NCBI RefSeq assembly: GCF_004769575.1
Contig: NZ_RQGA01000018.1
Span: 1-45,983, forward strand
DNA length: 45,983 nucleotides
Source: Leptospira perdikensis
GTDB lineage: Bacteria > Spirochaetota > Leptospiria > Leptospirales > Leptospiraceae
Direction of reading: 5' to 3'
Shown: positions 22,057 to 32,700 of the stretch, piece by piece
Layout: the number at the start of each line of letters is the position of its first letter
Numbering within the stretch: position 1 is the first letter of the stretch
Notes under the pieces: model-generated
Told to the model about the DNA's origin: nothing
Seen by the model: only the letters and a program-made list of their open reading frames with translations
Databases searched by the model: none
Position numbers and translations under genes: made by a program

Positions 22057-22725
22057 TTAGGGAACCTCTAGATCATTTATTAAGAAATTCCAATTCGCAA
22101 ATAGGTCATAATTGCGAAGATCTTCGAAAGGAAGATTCGAGAGTTCATCAATTAGTTCTCTTGCGATTCTAAAAATATCTTCACAGAAGTCACCAGCCTT
22201 CAAAGCAAGTTCTTCAAATTGATTAAATGTTAATTCTTTCCATTCATTGTTCCTGTCTCTCCAAGTTCCTCTCCATACTCCTCCAATTTCTATTTTTTTT
22301 AGAGAATTGTTCATTCGGGTACAATCGATTTCTCTCGCTTGGAATTGATAATTTAAGAACTGGACTCCTTCTTCACAAACAGCCTCGGCATGTTTTAATA
22401 TCCTGATCTTAATATCATGAATCAACTCTTCGGTCGAAGGTAGGTAGTCCACTACGAAAATTGTATAATCAGCTTTAAGAGTTACGAAGTTAACAGATTC
22501 TCCATCAATAATTTCCTCTTTTCGGCTTATTACGTCGGCTTCATCGTATATTTCATCCAAAAATGAAAATGAGTTTTCTATGAGAATTTTTTCTCTAACA
22601 ACTCGCTCTGGTCTACCCCAAGTGTTATTTGCGACATTGAATTCAATAAATTCTGTCGGATCTTCGTAAAGATTTAAATCCGATATAATTAAATCTTCCT
22701 TATTTCTTATAGTTACATTTTTCAT
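22057..22725 (-). CDS. Tail-associated protein with DUF4376-like region
   Basis: About 222 aa from the ATG at 22725, right after the fibre gene stop. The segment ELIHDIKIRILKHAEAVCEEGVQ followed by FQAREIDCTRMNNSLKKI resembles DUF4376, a domain found near fibre ends or in fibre-assembly proteins. The N-terminal part is beta-rich. Its position directly downstream of the large fibre gene suggests a fibre chaperone or tip protein (inference). Confidence 0.5.
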   Translation of the reverse strand: MKNVTIRNKEDLIISDLNLYEDPTEFIEFNVANNTWGRPERVVREKILIENSFSFLDEIYDEADVISRKEEIIDGESVNFVTLKADYTIFVVDYLPSTEELIHDIKIRILKHAEAVCEEGVQFLNYQFQAREIDCTRMNNSLKKIEIGGVWRGTWRDRNNEWKELTFNQFEELALKAGDFCEDIFRIARELIDELSNLPFEDLRNYDLFANWNFLINDLEVP

Positions 22726-22727
22726 GT

Positions 22728-25700
22728 TTAGGATACCTTCGTTATTTGAATTTGACAAGCATAACCACCACTTAATGAAGCGTTCCCATGCCATGTTGAC
22801 GAAATATCTGGTCTTAGGTCTATGTAATCTCCGGCTAATAGTTCAATGGTATGTGAGAACGAATCATAATTCGATGTTGGTGGAATAACGACTATACCAT
22901 AAATATGGATAGAGTTATTCTTATATAATCCTACTCTGTAGTTTCCATTTGAAGACAAAAATCCTGTTAGTAAATACTTCCCAGATTGAGGAGCTGTAAA
23001 TCTCCATGAGGCTCCAGTAGTCACAGCATTATGAGTGTCATATACCTTGGCTCCGAAATTAATCTGAGTAGTTAATGAAGTTTGGTTAGCTGAACTGTAG
23101 TAAGAAGCTCCTACGAATTCTTCTCTAGCGAATGCTTGTGATCCTCCACTCAATTTAAAGAAACTAAATGTTACATTTGTATCCGATCCAGTCGTAGGAG
23201 TATTTGGAGAACGAAAATCTATTGTATCGCCTGTTTTTAAATCACTAACTAATGTTCCTAGGTTTTCAGTTGCTCCAGGAGTAAGATACCCCATAGATAC
23301 CCCATTTAATACAGAACCATTCTTAAATACATAAATGTAACCTCCAGCACCTACACCCGTTCCCAAATTACTGATATTAAAACAGTAATCTCCAGATTCA
23401 GGAATTGTAATAACTCCTGTAGAGGTGTTATAAATGTTATGTGAATCCTTAACTTTAGTGTTAAATTTTAATGTCGTAGTATTGGCAGTGAATGAAGTTC
23501 CTGTATGTCCAGTTACTAGCCCACTAACTGTTCTTCCATCTCCTACTTGTGAAGATAATTGAACCGTTCCACCCCATCCTTGAATTGGAACAGAAAGATT
23601 TATAGATATTACTTGGCTATCGTTAAAAACTAAGGATAAGTTTTGTGGAGTTAATCCATTTGTTGCTGATTCTGCAGAAAATTTGAATACTGATTCTCCA
23701 CCTAAAGCCAGAATATTAGATTGATTTGCTGTCCCAATATTCCTAATTGCAAAGCCAACTTGTTGAGTTGTGGCACAAATTGTTGAATCAAAAACCAAAC
23801 CATTTGGTGCAGAGAAAGATCCAACTAAGCTCGGGATACTTGTTCCTGCAGTTATTCTTCCTTTTATTTCCAAGTTTTGGCCATTTCTTCTCCAATACAA
23901 AGAGGATGAAGGCGAGTTACCAAAATTAGAAAAAGTTGGGCTATAAGATTGCCATTCAGTTATTATCGATCCTTGGTTAATGTTAGGAGTCCAGATTCTA
24001 AAATTTTTAAAATAGGAACTTGCGTCACCCAAGGTTTTTGTATGAATTAATAACCTATAGGTTAATGAAGTTGAAGTTTGAAACTGACAAGAAAATTTTC
24101 CCTGTCTCGGGATATTAACAAAAGGATGTTCTTCGATGAAACGATTGTTTGACGGATGGATTAGTTGAGATTTACCAATATCGTATATGTAAATATTGGT
24201 CTCACAATTATTCGTTGTAATAAAATCAAAAGAGATTTCTAAAATACTATTCTTGTGTACATTAGAAATTGTAAATTCTTTGGATACTCCATATCCGACT
24301 TCTGATGTCATGTAATAGAAGTCGGGTTCAGCATTGTAATTTACATTGTTAAAAGATAAAAGACCTAATCCACCTCCACCAACTCCTCCATTTGTGGGAG
24401 GAGTTGAACCGTCATTATATTTCACCCAGCCTAATTGACTAACAGGGTCTCCAATAGCATTTGGGAAATCTATGTAATTGTTTGTTTCATTAGCAGATCC
24501 AAATTCTAACCCACTTTCGTCCGACTTTACTTTTACAACTTTCGATTTTTGCCCACTAAATGATGCTGGTGTATCTTTTAAATTTAAGAAACCTATATCT
24601 AAAAACGAATTCGGAAGTTTAGAATCCATATTTAACGGAGCATAGCCATTAGGCATTCCCTTCTCGGATATGTTTTGTTTATTAGAAATTTCACTACTTA
24701 AGCTGGATAATGCAGTGTTTATTTCTCCTTTATCATAATAATCATCAGAGAGATCAATCGCCCCAGTTTCGCCGTTTACCGAAGTTACTGGAGCAGAGGG
24801 AGGATCAATGAATATCAGGCCACTCCCATTTGAAGAGAGGACTCTTCCTGGAATTGTACTTCCTGGAAAACTTAAAATTTTTGATAAAACGTATTCAATT
24901 CCATTTAGAAGAAAATTCTTACCTGCTGGAAGTTCAATGGATTCAGATGATACCCAAGCAGATTTTGCTTTTAGCCATTGAAATGTTTTATTGGTTGTTC
25001 CAAGAAGAGAAATCCCTCCTCCGTCTGCAGAGTCTTCATCGGGAGAATTAACTTTCCCGAGTTCAATATTCTTGTCTTTGACTTGAATCACATCACCTTC
25101 AATTAAGTTTCCTTGTGAAACGATTTTACCTGGAACAAACAAATCTCGTCCTAACGTGAGGTCACGGATTCCGCTTACATCCCCTTCATTTGAAATACTG
25201 ACATTGGTTTCTTGAATGATATTTCCATCAGTAGTAGACTTTAAGAATCGGTTTCCAGAAGGAGTTGAAAGACTATTAATTTTATTATTCCAAAGGTATC
25301 GTAAAATTGATTCTACAGTTCCATTTGGAGAACCAGTAATTGTATCCCAAAATAATGAAACAACTCCAACTAATGATGCTCCTAAGGATTCCAAATTTGA
25401 AGCTAAGTTAGAATAAATACTGGCTTCGGTAGTAGGTGAAACTACGTGGACTGTTTTAGCGATATCAGGAATGACAATGAACTCTCCAGAAGCAACGGTA
25501 ATAATTTCTCCAGAATAATTGATTTCGATATCATAAAAATAGATCCCTCCTTCAAGAAGTTGGGTATGTCCTGTTTCAAGGTTAACTACAATTTTTCTGA
25601 TTGGTTCACTCCAATCATTTCCAGGATCACTTCCATTGATTGGGAAAGAGATTACTCTCTCTTCATCTTCAGGATTCTTTTTAACGCTAAATTGTACGGT

Positions 25701-25799
25701 TGTTGAAGGAAGATGTAGGTTCGGAATATCTTCAAAAATTAGTCCCCTATCACCTCTGTAAGTGTCCCCTCTATATATTTCTAAAATGCGATTTATCAT
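22728..25799 (-). CDS. Large tail fibre / receptor-binding protein
   Basis: A 1023-aa modular fibre. Residues 1-110 form a baseplate-binding BppU-N-like domain (GGIYFYDIEINYSGEIITVASG). The middle (about 150-430) has repetitive fibre-shaft text with typical phrases (NGETGAIDLSDDYYDKGEINTA written in parts as NGETGAID / DDYYDKGEIN). A lectin/jelly-roll-like section follows around 450-620. The last 250 residues contain two tandem C1q/TNF-like jelly rolls (FNTKVKDSHNIYN...PESGDYCF and FGAKVYDTHNAVT...PQSGKYLL), the likely receptor-binding tips. The 4-bp overlap with the upstream small BppU-like gene shows coupling. Confidence 0.75.
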   Translation of the reverse strand: MINRILEIYRGDTYRGDRGLIFEDIPNLHLPSTTVQFSVKKNPEDEERVISFPINGSDPGNDWSEPIRKIVVNLETGHTQLLEGGIYFYDIEINYSGEIITVASGEFIVIPDIAKTVHVVSPTTEASIYSNLASNLESLGASLVGVVSLFWDTITGSPNGTVESILRYLWNNKINSLSTPSGNRFLKSTTDGNIIQETNVSISNEGDVSGIRDLTLGRDLFVPGKIVSQGNLIEGDVIQVKDKNIELGKVNSPDEDSADGGGISLLGTTNKTFQWLKAKSAWVSSESIELPAGKNFLLNGIEYVLSKILSFPGSTIPGRVLSSNGSGLIFIDPPSAPVTSVNGETGAIDLSDDYYDKGEINTALSSLSSEISNKQNISEKGMPNGYAPLNMDSKLPNSFLDIGFLNLKDTPASFSGQKSKVVKVKSDESGLEFGSANETNNYIDFPNAIGDPVSQLGWVKYNDGSTPPTNGGVGGGGLGLLSFNNVNYNAEPDFYYMTSEVGYGVSKEFTISNVHKNSILEISFDFITTNNCETNIYIYDIGKSQLIHPSNNRFIEEHPFVNIPRQGKFSCQFQTSTSLTYRLLIHTKTLGDASSYFKNFRIWTPNINQGSIITEWQSYSPTFSNFGNSPSSSLYWRRNGQNLEIKGRITAGTSIPSLVGSFSAPNGLVFDSTICATTQQVGFAIRNIGTANQSNILALGGESVFKFSAESATNGLTPQNLSLVFNDSQVISINLSVPIQGWGGTVQLSSQVGDGRTVSGLVTGHTGTSFTANTTTLKFNTKVKDSHNIYNTSTGVITIPESGDYCFNISNLGTGVGAGGYIYVFKNGSVLNGVSMGYLTPGATENLGTLVSDLKTGDTIDFRSPNTPTTGSDTNVTFSFFKLSGGSQAFAREEFVGASYYSSANQTSLTTQINFGAKVYDTHNAVTTGASWRFTAPQSGKYLLTGFLSSNGNYRVGLYKNNSIHIYGIVVIPPTSNYDSFSHTIELLAGDYIDLRPDISSTWHGNASLSGGYACQIQITKVS

Positions 25800-26077
25800 G
25801 ATATGAAAATCCTGCCTCTAAATTCAGTAGTTATGATGCCATTTCTGTTCACTTCCAAATCGTAGTTGTATGTTCCTCGTTTTAAATGATTTGGAAGAAT
25901 AGCTGTGATTACGTTTTCAAAAATAGAAACTGATGCATCGCCAACAATGTCTTGATCGTTAAATTTCTGAGCAGTTAAGGCTATAATTGAATTATCCAAA
26001 AAGGAAGATTCGAAACTCATCTTGTATGTGTTTCCTTCTTTAAAATCGAATTCTTTTATTTTCGGTAATGTATTCAT
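25796..26077 (-). CDS. Small BppU-N-like baseplate/fibre adaptor
   Basis: A 93-aa beta protein whose end GTYNYDLEVNRNGIITTEF mirrors residues about 85-105 of the large fibre encoded next (GIYFYDIEINYSGEIIT). It therefore looks like a free copy of the baseplate-attachment domain. It could cap or link fibres at the tail tip. Confidence 0.55.
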   Translation of the reverse strand: MNTLPKIKEFDFKEGNTYKMSFESSFLDNSIIALTAQKFNDQDIVGDASVSIFENVITAILPNHLKRGTYNYDLEVNRNGIITTEFRGRIFIS

Positions 26078-26080
26078 TTT

Positions 26081-27004
26081 TTACCCGATCTTAACCGCTG
26101 AAACTGCACAAACAACTTCAGGAGGGAATTTAGATTTCTTAATTCGAAATGTATTAGTTACATCTGTTATGCCAATAGCTCCACCAGGACGTGAAATTGT
26201 CCCAAATGGAGTTGAACCAGTCCAATAAGCAGATTCGCTAAACCATGGAACTGGAGGCGCACCTGCTCCATTTGCTGGAACACACCAAATAAAAAATACC
26301 ATCCATGTTCCTGATTCAGGTAACACAATATCTGCTTCTTGATCTATATCCAGACCAGGAATAGTAGACCAAAAAGTTCTTCCTGCGAAACGTGAATTTA
26401 GTGTGGAAAGGTTTACTGCATGTCCTCCTGCTGTAGGGTTTGGAATCGATAACGGACCAGTCATCGAATCTCCACTTTTAGAAACTTTTGTATCTAACTG
26501 GGATCTATTAACTGCATCTGTTGGCAAAATTCCAGCTGCAAGATTTATCAGCTTATGAAGATCCATATTTAGATCTCCTTCCATTGGTCTTGAACCATTC
26601 AATTTTAAAAGTGTTTCGAATACGATTTCTTGAACATGTAACTGATTTTCGAATGAGTTTGTACTTCCCATTCCTTCATAGGAGCATTTGAATACTTTCC
26701 CGTCTTCACTTGCAGGTATTATAATCAATCCATCGCGATCCCATGGTGGTTCATGGTAGTTTGAGAAAAATTGAAGTGGCCCTGGTAGACCGAGAACTTC
26801 TGTAAACTCTTGATCATCTTCGGCTCTAAAAATTTTCAATGTTGAATTGGGAGTTCTTTTTTCGGGAACCTCATCCAATCGAAAACCAAAATATTTTCCC
26901 TTTGATTCTATGATTTCGACAACGGTTTTTAATTCATCAACGATATTCTCGTAAAGAAATCTTTTCTCGATTGGATCCCATCTTAAGTTTGCTGTCTTGG
27001 CCAT
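26081..27004 (-). CDS. Tail fibre protein
   Basis: A 307-aa protein. Residues about 140-210 have the well-known fibre repeat text: MEGDLNMDLHKLINLA, PTDAVNRSQLDTKVSKSGD and MTGPLSIPNP, which form triple-stranded shaft units in many phages. The C-terminal part (DIDQEADIVLPESGTWMVFF) is a jelly-roll-like head related in style to the C1q-like tips of the larger fibre. The N-terminus would bind the hub or baseplate. Stop and start overlap the hub gene by one base. Confidence 0.7.
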   Translation of the reverse strand: MAKTANLRWDPIEKRFLYENIVDELKTVVEIIESKGKYFGFRLDEVPEKRTPNSTLKIFRAEDDQEFTEVLGLPGPLQFFSNYHEPPWDRDGLIIIPASEDGKVFKCSYEGMGSTNSFENQLHVQEIVFETLLKLNGSRPMEGDLNMDLHKLINLAAGILPTDAVNRSQLDTKVSKSGDSMTGPLSIPNPTAGGHAVNLSTLNSRFAGRTFWSTIPGLDIDQEADIVLPESGTWMVFFIWCVPANGAGAPPVPWFSESAYWTGSTPFGTISRPGGAIGITDVTNTFRIKKSKFPPEVVCAVSAVKIG

Positions 27005-28887
27005 TATCTATCCTTCATTGCCATTGATTGTGATTCGATTTTAGCGTTGAGTGCAGCAAGCCAATTTTCTTGCTTCGAGCTATTTACGCCAAATGTCAGC
27101 TCGCAGAATTTGTTGTAAGGAGTGTATTTATATTTAACCAATTTGAGAGGTTGAGTCTTGTGAAGTGAAGTGTATGATTCTATTGCGACTTCATCAATAT
27201 AGACTTCTGTTCCATTTTGGGGATTATCAAAGATGAATCCAAATTCTTTAATCCGATCAATTGGTAAATTTGCAACAGGTATTGCGATTAGTTCTGGATT
27301 GGAAGTTTGGTTTATAGTAATCGGGAATAGATATTCTTTGAAGGAATCTTTTCCAATTCCAAAACGTAGGTAAGACCCAAGCTTATTTGCATAGATGTAA
27401 AGATAAATTGTTTTGAGTCCGCTAACTCGTTTATCAAGTGAATATTTAACTTCCTTTTCGTGTGCGCTGTTGCCAAACGATAACTTTAAGGATCCAGCAC
27501 CGGTAATAAAAATTGCTGTTGAGATAGAGGCTGCAACTTCAGGTGGAAAGACAAATCCATCCAATGAATCCATTTCGTTTAGAATCTCTTTATAGTAACC
27601 TTCTTCGGTAACAATGGAATAGGTTCCTATTTTCCAATACTTCCATTTGCCTTTCTTTGCGGATCCTTCTTCTTTGGGCTCCGACTTCGCATTGATTTCT
27701 GCAGTTGCCAAAGCTTCGCAAACTTCATCTGTAAAATATGCAGGAACATCAATTGGTCCTTCCATGGGTCCATATTTTGCAACAGAAGTTGGGTTCGATT
27801 TCAATGCTCCAAGAGTCATAGGAGTAGTTCCATCTTCTGACTTTTCTTTCTTTCGATTTACTTCTACTATGTTGACGATGTTATCTAGGTTTTCATCGAA
27901 ATCGAAAATTTGGCCATCATATGAAGAAAAGATTTTTTCAATTATTGCAGATGATTTTGGATTCAAAGTAATCCTGCCATCAGGTTCAATGACTAACTTC
28001 CATTGGCCTCCTAACATATTTCTTATGAACTCAAAAGCTTTTTCGATGGTGATTCCTTCCAAATCGATACCACCACCGATTGGAACGGAAGAGGATGTTG
28101 TAATTCCTCCTGTAGAAGCAATTATTCCTTTCACTTGAGGTAAATATTCTAGAACAATTTGTTTCAAAATGTCTGAAACAGGAGTAGTTGGATTGGTCCA
28201 TTGAGTTGGAAGAATCGTAATAGTTCCTTGTGCGATTTCCTGTTCAATCCCATCAGGTCGAAGGGCAATGAGAGTATCTCCCATGATCGATACAACATTG
28301 TATTTGCCATTGTTTCGAGAATTGAGTGCGTTCTTGATATAGAAAACATTCCCCGGGTTTATCGTAGGATGTACATTGGTGTTGAGTTTGATTTCTACAT
28401 TTAATCCAGCCTTGGTAATAGATTGGATTCTATAAAAATGCTTATCGATAGTTGGACGAATTGTGACTTTCTTTAATCGTTCACGAAATCCAAGTCCTTG
28501 GAATTCAAGCTTTTGATTTCGAGAAGATCCTTGTCGTGGATATTTAAAAACATATCCACCAAAAGTATCTATTCCATCGACTCGGATCCTAATAACAGTG
28601 AATCGTTCCAATGGAAATGAAGGTAGGGAATTGAGTTCGAACTTAATCGACTTGGATCCGAATTCATCTACATCAAATTCCAAAGTTCTGAATTTTGTGT
28701 TTTGAATTCCAAGTGGAATAGATCCTAAAAGAGTTCCAGATACAGTTCTAAAATCTAATCGATCATCTCCACCATTGTTTTCATCAATGAAATCTTCCCA
28801 AGTTTGGAATGGACTTGATTCAGAATACATTTTGGATGCGAACATCCCTATTCCCTTTACGGCCAATCTAATTGTCTTGAATCCCAT
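27004..28887 (-). CDS. Tail hub / Tal-like protein
   Basis: A 627-aa protein located right after Dit, where siphophages encode the tail hub (Tal, lambda gpJ-like, phage T4 gp27-like). Residues about 70-190 have the beta pattern of hub domains (RFTVIRIRVDGIDTFGGYV). DILKQIVLEYLPQVKG and ITIEKAFEFIRNMLGGQWKL resemble the helices of gp27-like D3/D4 domains. The C-terminal 200 residues may bind carbohydrate or be structural (GAGSLKLSFGNS...VSGLKTIYLYIYAN). No endopeptidase motif is evident. Confidence 0.65.
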   Translation of the reverse strand: MGFKTIRLAVKGIGMFASKMYSESSPFQTWEDFIDENNGGDDRLDFRTVSGTLLGSIPLGIQNTKFRTLEFDVDEFGSKSIKFELNSLPSFPLERFTVIRIRVDGIDTFGGYVFKYPRQGSSRNQKLEFQGLGFRERLKKVTIRPTIDKHFYRIQSITKAGLNVEIKLNTNVHPTINPGNVFYIKNALNSRNNGKYNVVSIMGDTLIALRPDGIEQEIAQGTITILPTQWTNPTTPVSDILKQIVLEYLPQVKGIIASTGGITTSSSVPIGGGIDLEGITIEKAFEFIRNMLGGQWKLVIEPDGRITLNPKSSAIIEKIFSSYDGQIFDFDENLDNIVNIVEVNRKKEKSEDGTTPMTLGALKSNPTSVAKYGPMEGPIDVPAYFTDEVCEALATAEINAKSEPKEEGSAKKGKWKYWKIGTYSIVTEEGYYKEILNEMDSLDGFVFPPEVAASISTAIFITGAGSLKLSFGNSAHEKEVKYSLDKRVSGLKTIYLYIYANKLGSYLRFGIGKDSFKEYLFPITINQTSNPELIAIPVANLPIDRIKEFGFIFDNPQNGTEVYIDEVAIESYTSLHKTQPLKLVKYKYTPYNKFCELTFGVNSSKQENWLAALNAKIESQSMAMKDR

Positions 28888-29714
28888 TAGAAGGCCACCC
28901 TTGTTCGATATGTTAGCTTAAACTTTATAGTTGCAAGTCCCTGGAAGCGGATACCATTCAATCCTCGTTTTAAAACTAATCCAGGTGTTCCTGCTGTAAG
29001 GATAAGATTGTTTGGAAATGTAATTCCATCCCTCTTATAATAAATGATTCCATCAACTGAATCATGAATTAAGGATTGTCCAGCTACCAAAGAGGATTGT
29101 TGGTATCGAACAGATTGGCGACCAATGAATTCCGAGTTTACAATTGTTCCGAAATCAATTGCGAAATCCGGATTAGGACCAAGAGATTCCATTTCCATGA
29201 TGACATGAGTTGGAAAAGCGATCCTCGGAAAATTGATTTCTTTGATCTCTCCTGAACTTAGTAAGAAAACTTCAGTAACTGGATCCATTTCCCAAAGACC
29301 ACCCAAAAGAACAAAGGTCATTGTATTGTCCATGCCGATGACGTTTTCTAGGCCATCATTTGTCTTTGGATCAAAGTTCTTAAGCATGATCTTGATGCGT
29401 TTCTTTCGAGTAGTGTTGACCAACCAATATGGACCATCGATTTCTGGTTCAGAGAAGAAAGCTGCTATTTCATTTAAAGCATATTCGTAATCGATAGGTC
29501 TACTCGCGACATGATCAAATTTTAAAGTGATCTCACGCTTTCCGATTCTACCGTTTCCTCGGAATACAGTTCCATGTTCATCCGCTTTCTCCACATAATC
29601 ACCTTCAGGTGCAAAGGATGGATTTGGAACTTTCATCGTTTCAGCCATCACATCAGTAAGGTTGAGAATGTTTCCAAATTGGTTTTGAACGATGTATTCA
29701 AAGGAAGTACTCAT
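28887..29714 (-). CDS. Distal tail protein (Dit-like)
   Basis: A 275-aa protein between the tape measure and hub genes, the standard Dit position. It shows the two-part layout of siphophage Dit: an N-terminal barrel (EITLKFDHVASRPIDYEYALNEI is the helix after the first strands) and a beta-rich C-terminal galectin-like part with GTIVNSEFIGRQSVRY. Dit hexamers close the tail tube and carry the hub. It overlaps the tape measure gene by 4 bp. Confidence 0.7.
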   Translation of the reverse strand: MSTSFEYIVQNQFGNILNLTDVMAETMKVPNPSFAPEGDYVEKADEHGTVFRGNGRIGKREITLKFDHVASRPIDYEYALNEIAAFFSEPEIDGPYWLVNTTRKKRIKIMLKNFDPKTNDGLENVIGMDNTMTFVLLGGLWEMDPVTEVFLLSSGEIKEINFPRIAFPTHVIMEMESLGPNPDFAIDFGTIVNSEFIGRQSVRYQQSSLVAGQSLIHDSVDGIIYYKRDGITFPNNLILTAGTPGLVLKRGLNGIRFQGLATIKFKLTYRTRVAF

Positions 29715-32700
29715 CCTGGCACCGCACTCATGACTCCAAAGCGCATATCTTCATTCATCCTGCGCTTGAACTCATCATAGTTGTCTTTTTCATAAAAAGT
29801 ATTTGTGAAGTATTGATTGATTATGAGCTGATCTTGATTCAAAGATCTTCCATTTCTCATTGCTTCCAATGTTTGGAAGTTTCGAGCAGTGGCCGCTCTC
29901 GGCATTACATACTCACCACCTTCTAGATTTGCGTTCACTCCTCCATCTTTATGGCGAAGTCCAGAAACAAATCCACCTCTCTCGAATTGAGGAGGCATAG
30001 GAGGAGGTTCGGAAGCAACTGCAGCCATCGATGTAGCACCTGTAGCTAATATGAGGCCAGAAAGCGTTGCTGCAAGAGCAGGACCTAATACCCATCCGAC
30101 GGGACCACCCATGGCAGCCATGGATACACCTGCTGCAATTGCATTCATCACACCCATAGCCATTTGCATTTTAATCGCAGCGATATTCGCAACTTTAGAA
30201 GCAGCCCATGCAGCCAACTCGGCTTTATACTTCATGATTGCCGCTTTTTTATCTCTTTCTTCCTTTGCTTTTGCTAATTCTTTCTCTCTAGTTTCCCTTT
30301 CTTCTTCTAATCGTTTCTTTTCAGATTCAATTTCTAATTGTCTTGCTTTCCAATCTTCTTCTTTGGCAATCTCTTCATCTTCTAAATCATCGAGAGATTT
30401 TTCTTTTTCGTCTTGCCATGCATTTTGAAATTGATTTGCGAGATCCAATTTCATTTGTTCTAACTCTTCAATTAATGCTAGGCGCTCAATTTCATATTGT
30501 TCAGTGTCGCCATAGATTTGCTCGAGCATTGCAATCTTATCATTATAAGAGGATTCGAGTCTTGCTACTTCGGCAAGGTAGTTCTCATCTTCTGCAAGAT
30601 TCTTCTCTTCCGAATACTTTCTTTCGATCTCTTGCTTACGTTTTTCAAATTCTTCCTGTTCAGCTAAAATTGCATCATTCTTTCTGGACAATGCCTCAAG
30701 CTCTGCACTAATCCTTTCTTCAAGTCTTGCGAGTTCTTTCTCATCTTGTTTGGCTGCGTATTGTGATAACCAATCAGTAAAGGTAATTAATTTTCGAGAT
30801 CTTGCATTTGCCAATTGTGCTTTTGATTGAATTAAGGCAATTGCTTGGTTTGCCATTTCGCCAAGCATAGACATTGCACCTTTTATGGTGTTTCCTAATT
30901 GGGTACCAAATGAGCGTTTAATATTTTCGCTTGCCAATCCAGCAGCATTGACTAGTGGATCGAATGCTCCAGCAGAAACATTTACTATTTGAACTTCTGC
31001 TTTAACTTTTACTTCAGAGTATCCTTTCGCTTTCTGAAGTGCTTTTTGCATTTCTTCATTCAGCTTTTGTCCAGGCTTTAACGCAATATCCAAGCTTACC
31101 TGGACTTTGCCGTCTTTGGATCCAGGTATCTCGGAGACAGTTGCTCCAAATTTTTCTAATACAGAAGTAGCTTCCTTTGCTTCTTCAATTGATGCAAAGT
31201 CTGCTTTGAATTCCAAAGGTTTGTTATAAGCTTTCGAGAGAAGATCAATTGTATTAATTAAATCTTTTAGAGCAATTGTATGATTTTTGATTCCAGTAAT
31301 TCTAGGAGGAAGATTTTTATCCCCCTTTTCTTCAACTTGTTGCTTCTCTTTAAGTTCCTTAATAATTCTTTCAATCTGCGAACTTCTAATTTTTCCATGT
31401 CCTTCATGACCAGAATCTTTAATGAAAATTGAATTGATTTCTTTAATAGTTAAACCTAATTCTTTGAATTTCTTAATATATTTTTCAATTTCTTTTGTTT
31501 CAATTAGTCCATTCATTTTTTCTGTAGATTTAATTTGAATTTCTTCTAATGTAGCAAGAGCCTTTGGAATATCTTTCACTGCTATTTTATCTGCTGCTAC
31601 TTTTGCAGCTGCATTTCTGGCTTCGTCTGCTCGATTCTTCATGTAAAGAAATGCACCTGCAAGAGCCATTACTGCACCAGTGATTAAACCGATTGGTCCA
31701 AGTGCGAGGTTCATTGTGATACCAAGACTTTGGATCACTGGAATAGCCATTTTAACTGCTACCATAATTCCAGAAGCTCCTGCGATTACTCCGATGAGTA
31801 TTGCAAGACCAGCTGTTAGTTGAACAATCGTTCTGAAGAGTGCTGGATTCTCATTTCGGAATCGAAGGATCCATTCCAATAAATCTTTGATTCCTCTGAC
31901 ACCTGTTGATGCAGCACCGTAAAGATCATCTCCGATAGCTTTCTTCACCATATCGGTGGTATCTGCAAGATTGGAAACTTGTCCTTCCCATGTTTCTGCA
32001 ACGGCAGCCATTGAACCAGCGACACCCTTCATTCCACCAAAAGCTAAAATTGCATTTTGAATTGCTTCTTCAGACTTAACAACTGTTTGAGTCACTCCTT
32101 TGAAAGTAAGGGAAACTTTGTCTCCTGCATCCTTTGCCTTTATTCCAAACTCTTTAAGTCTTTCGTTTTCACCGGTCATTGCGTCCAATGCGGCTTCAAC
32201 TACTTGATCGAGACTTTTTCCTTGCGAAGCTGCAAGGTCTCCAAGTTTAACCATCTCTTCCATAGTAGGTCTGAGACCACGGTTCACTAGTTTGATGTAA
32301 CCTGAAGTTGCCTCATTTAATTGGTAAGGAGTTTTAGCGGCATATTCTGTCAGTAAACCCATCGCCTTTGTTGCGGCTGCTTGGCTACCTAAAGAGATTT
32401 TGAGTACAGAATTGTATTTTTGAAATTCTCCGGTGACTGCTAAAGCACCTTTGACCATCGAAGTGGTGGCCGCTACGAATGCAGCAGATCCAGCTAACTT
32501 TGCAAGTTCTTCGAAAGCATGCTTCGGTTCTTTTGTAGATTGGGCAATTTTACTAGAAGCCTTCTCAATGATAGCTTCAGTTCTTTTTACTTCTTCTTGA
32601 ATTTTTTTGAATCGTTCGGATCCAAGAGTAGTATTTCCTAAGATATTGTTTAACCGCTCAAGGCGGGTTTTCATATCGTTAAGAGTTGGAGAAGTCGAAG

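Noticed and set aside
30051..30711. Long plus-strand frames opposite the tape measure gene
   Set aside because: They lie antisense to a well-supported coiled-coil gene, have no ribosome sites and give low-complexity Ser/Ala/His-rich translations typical of reverse frames.
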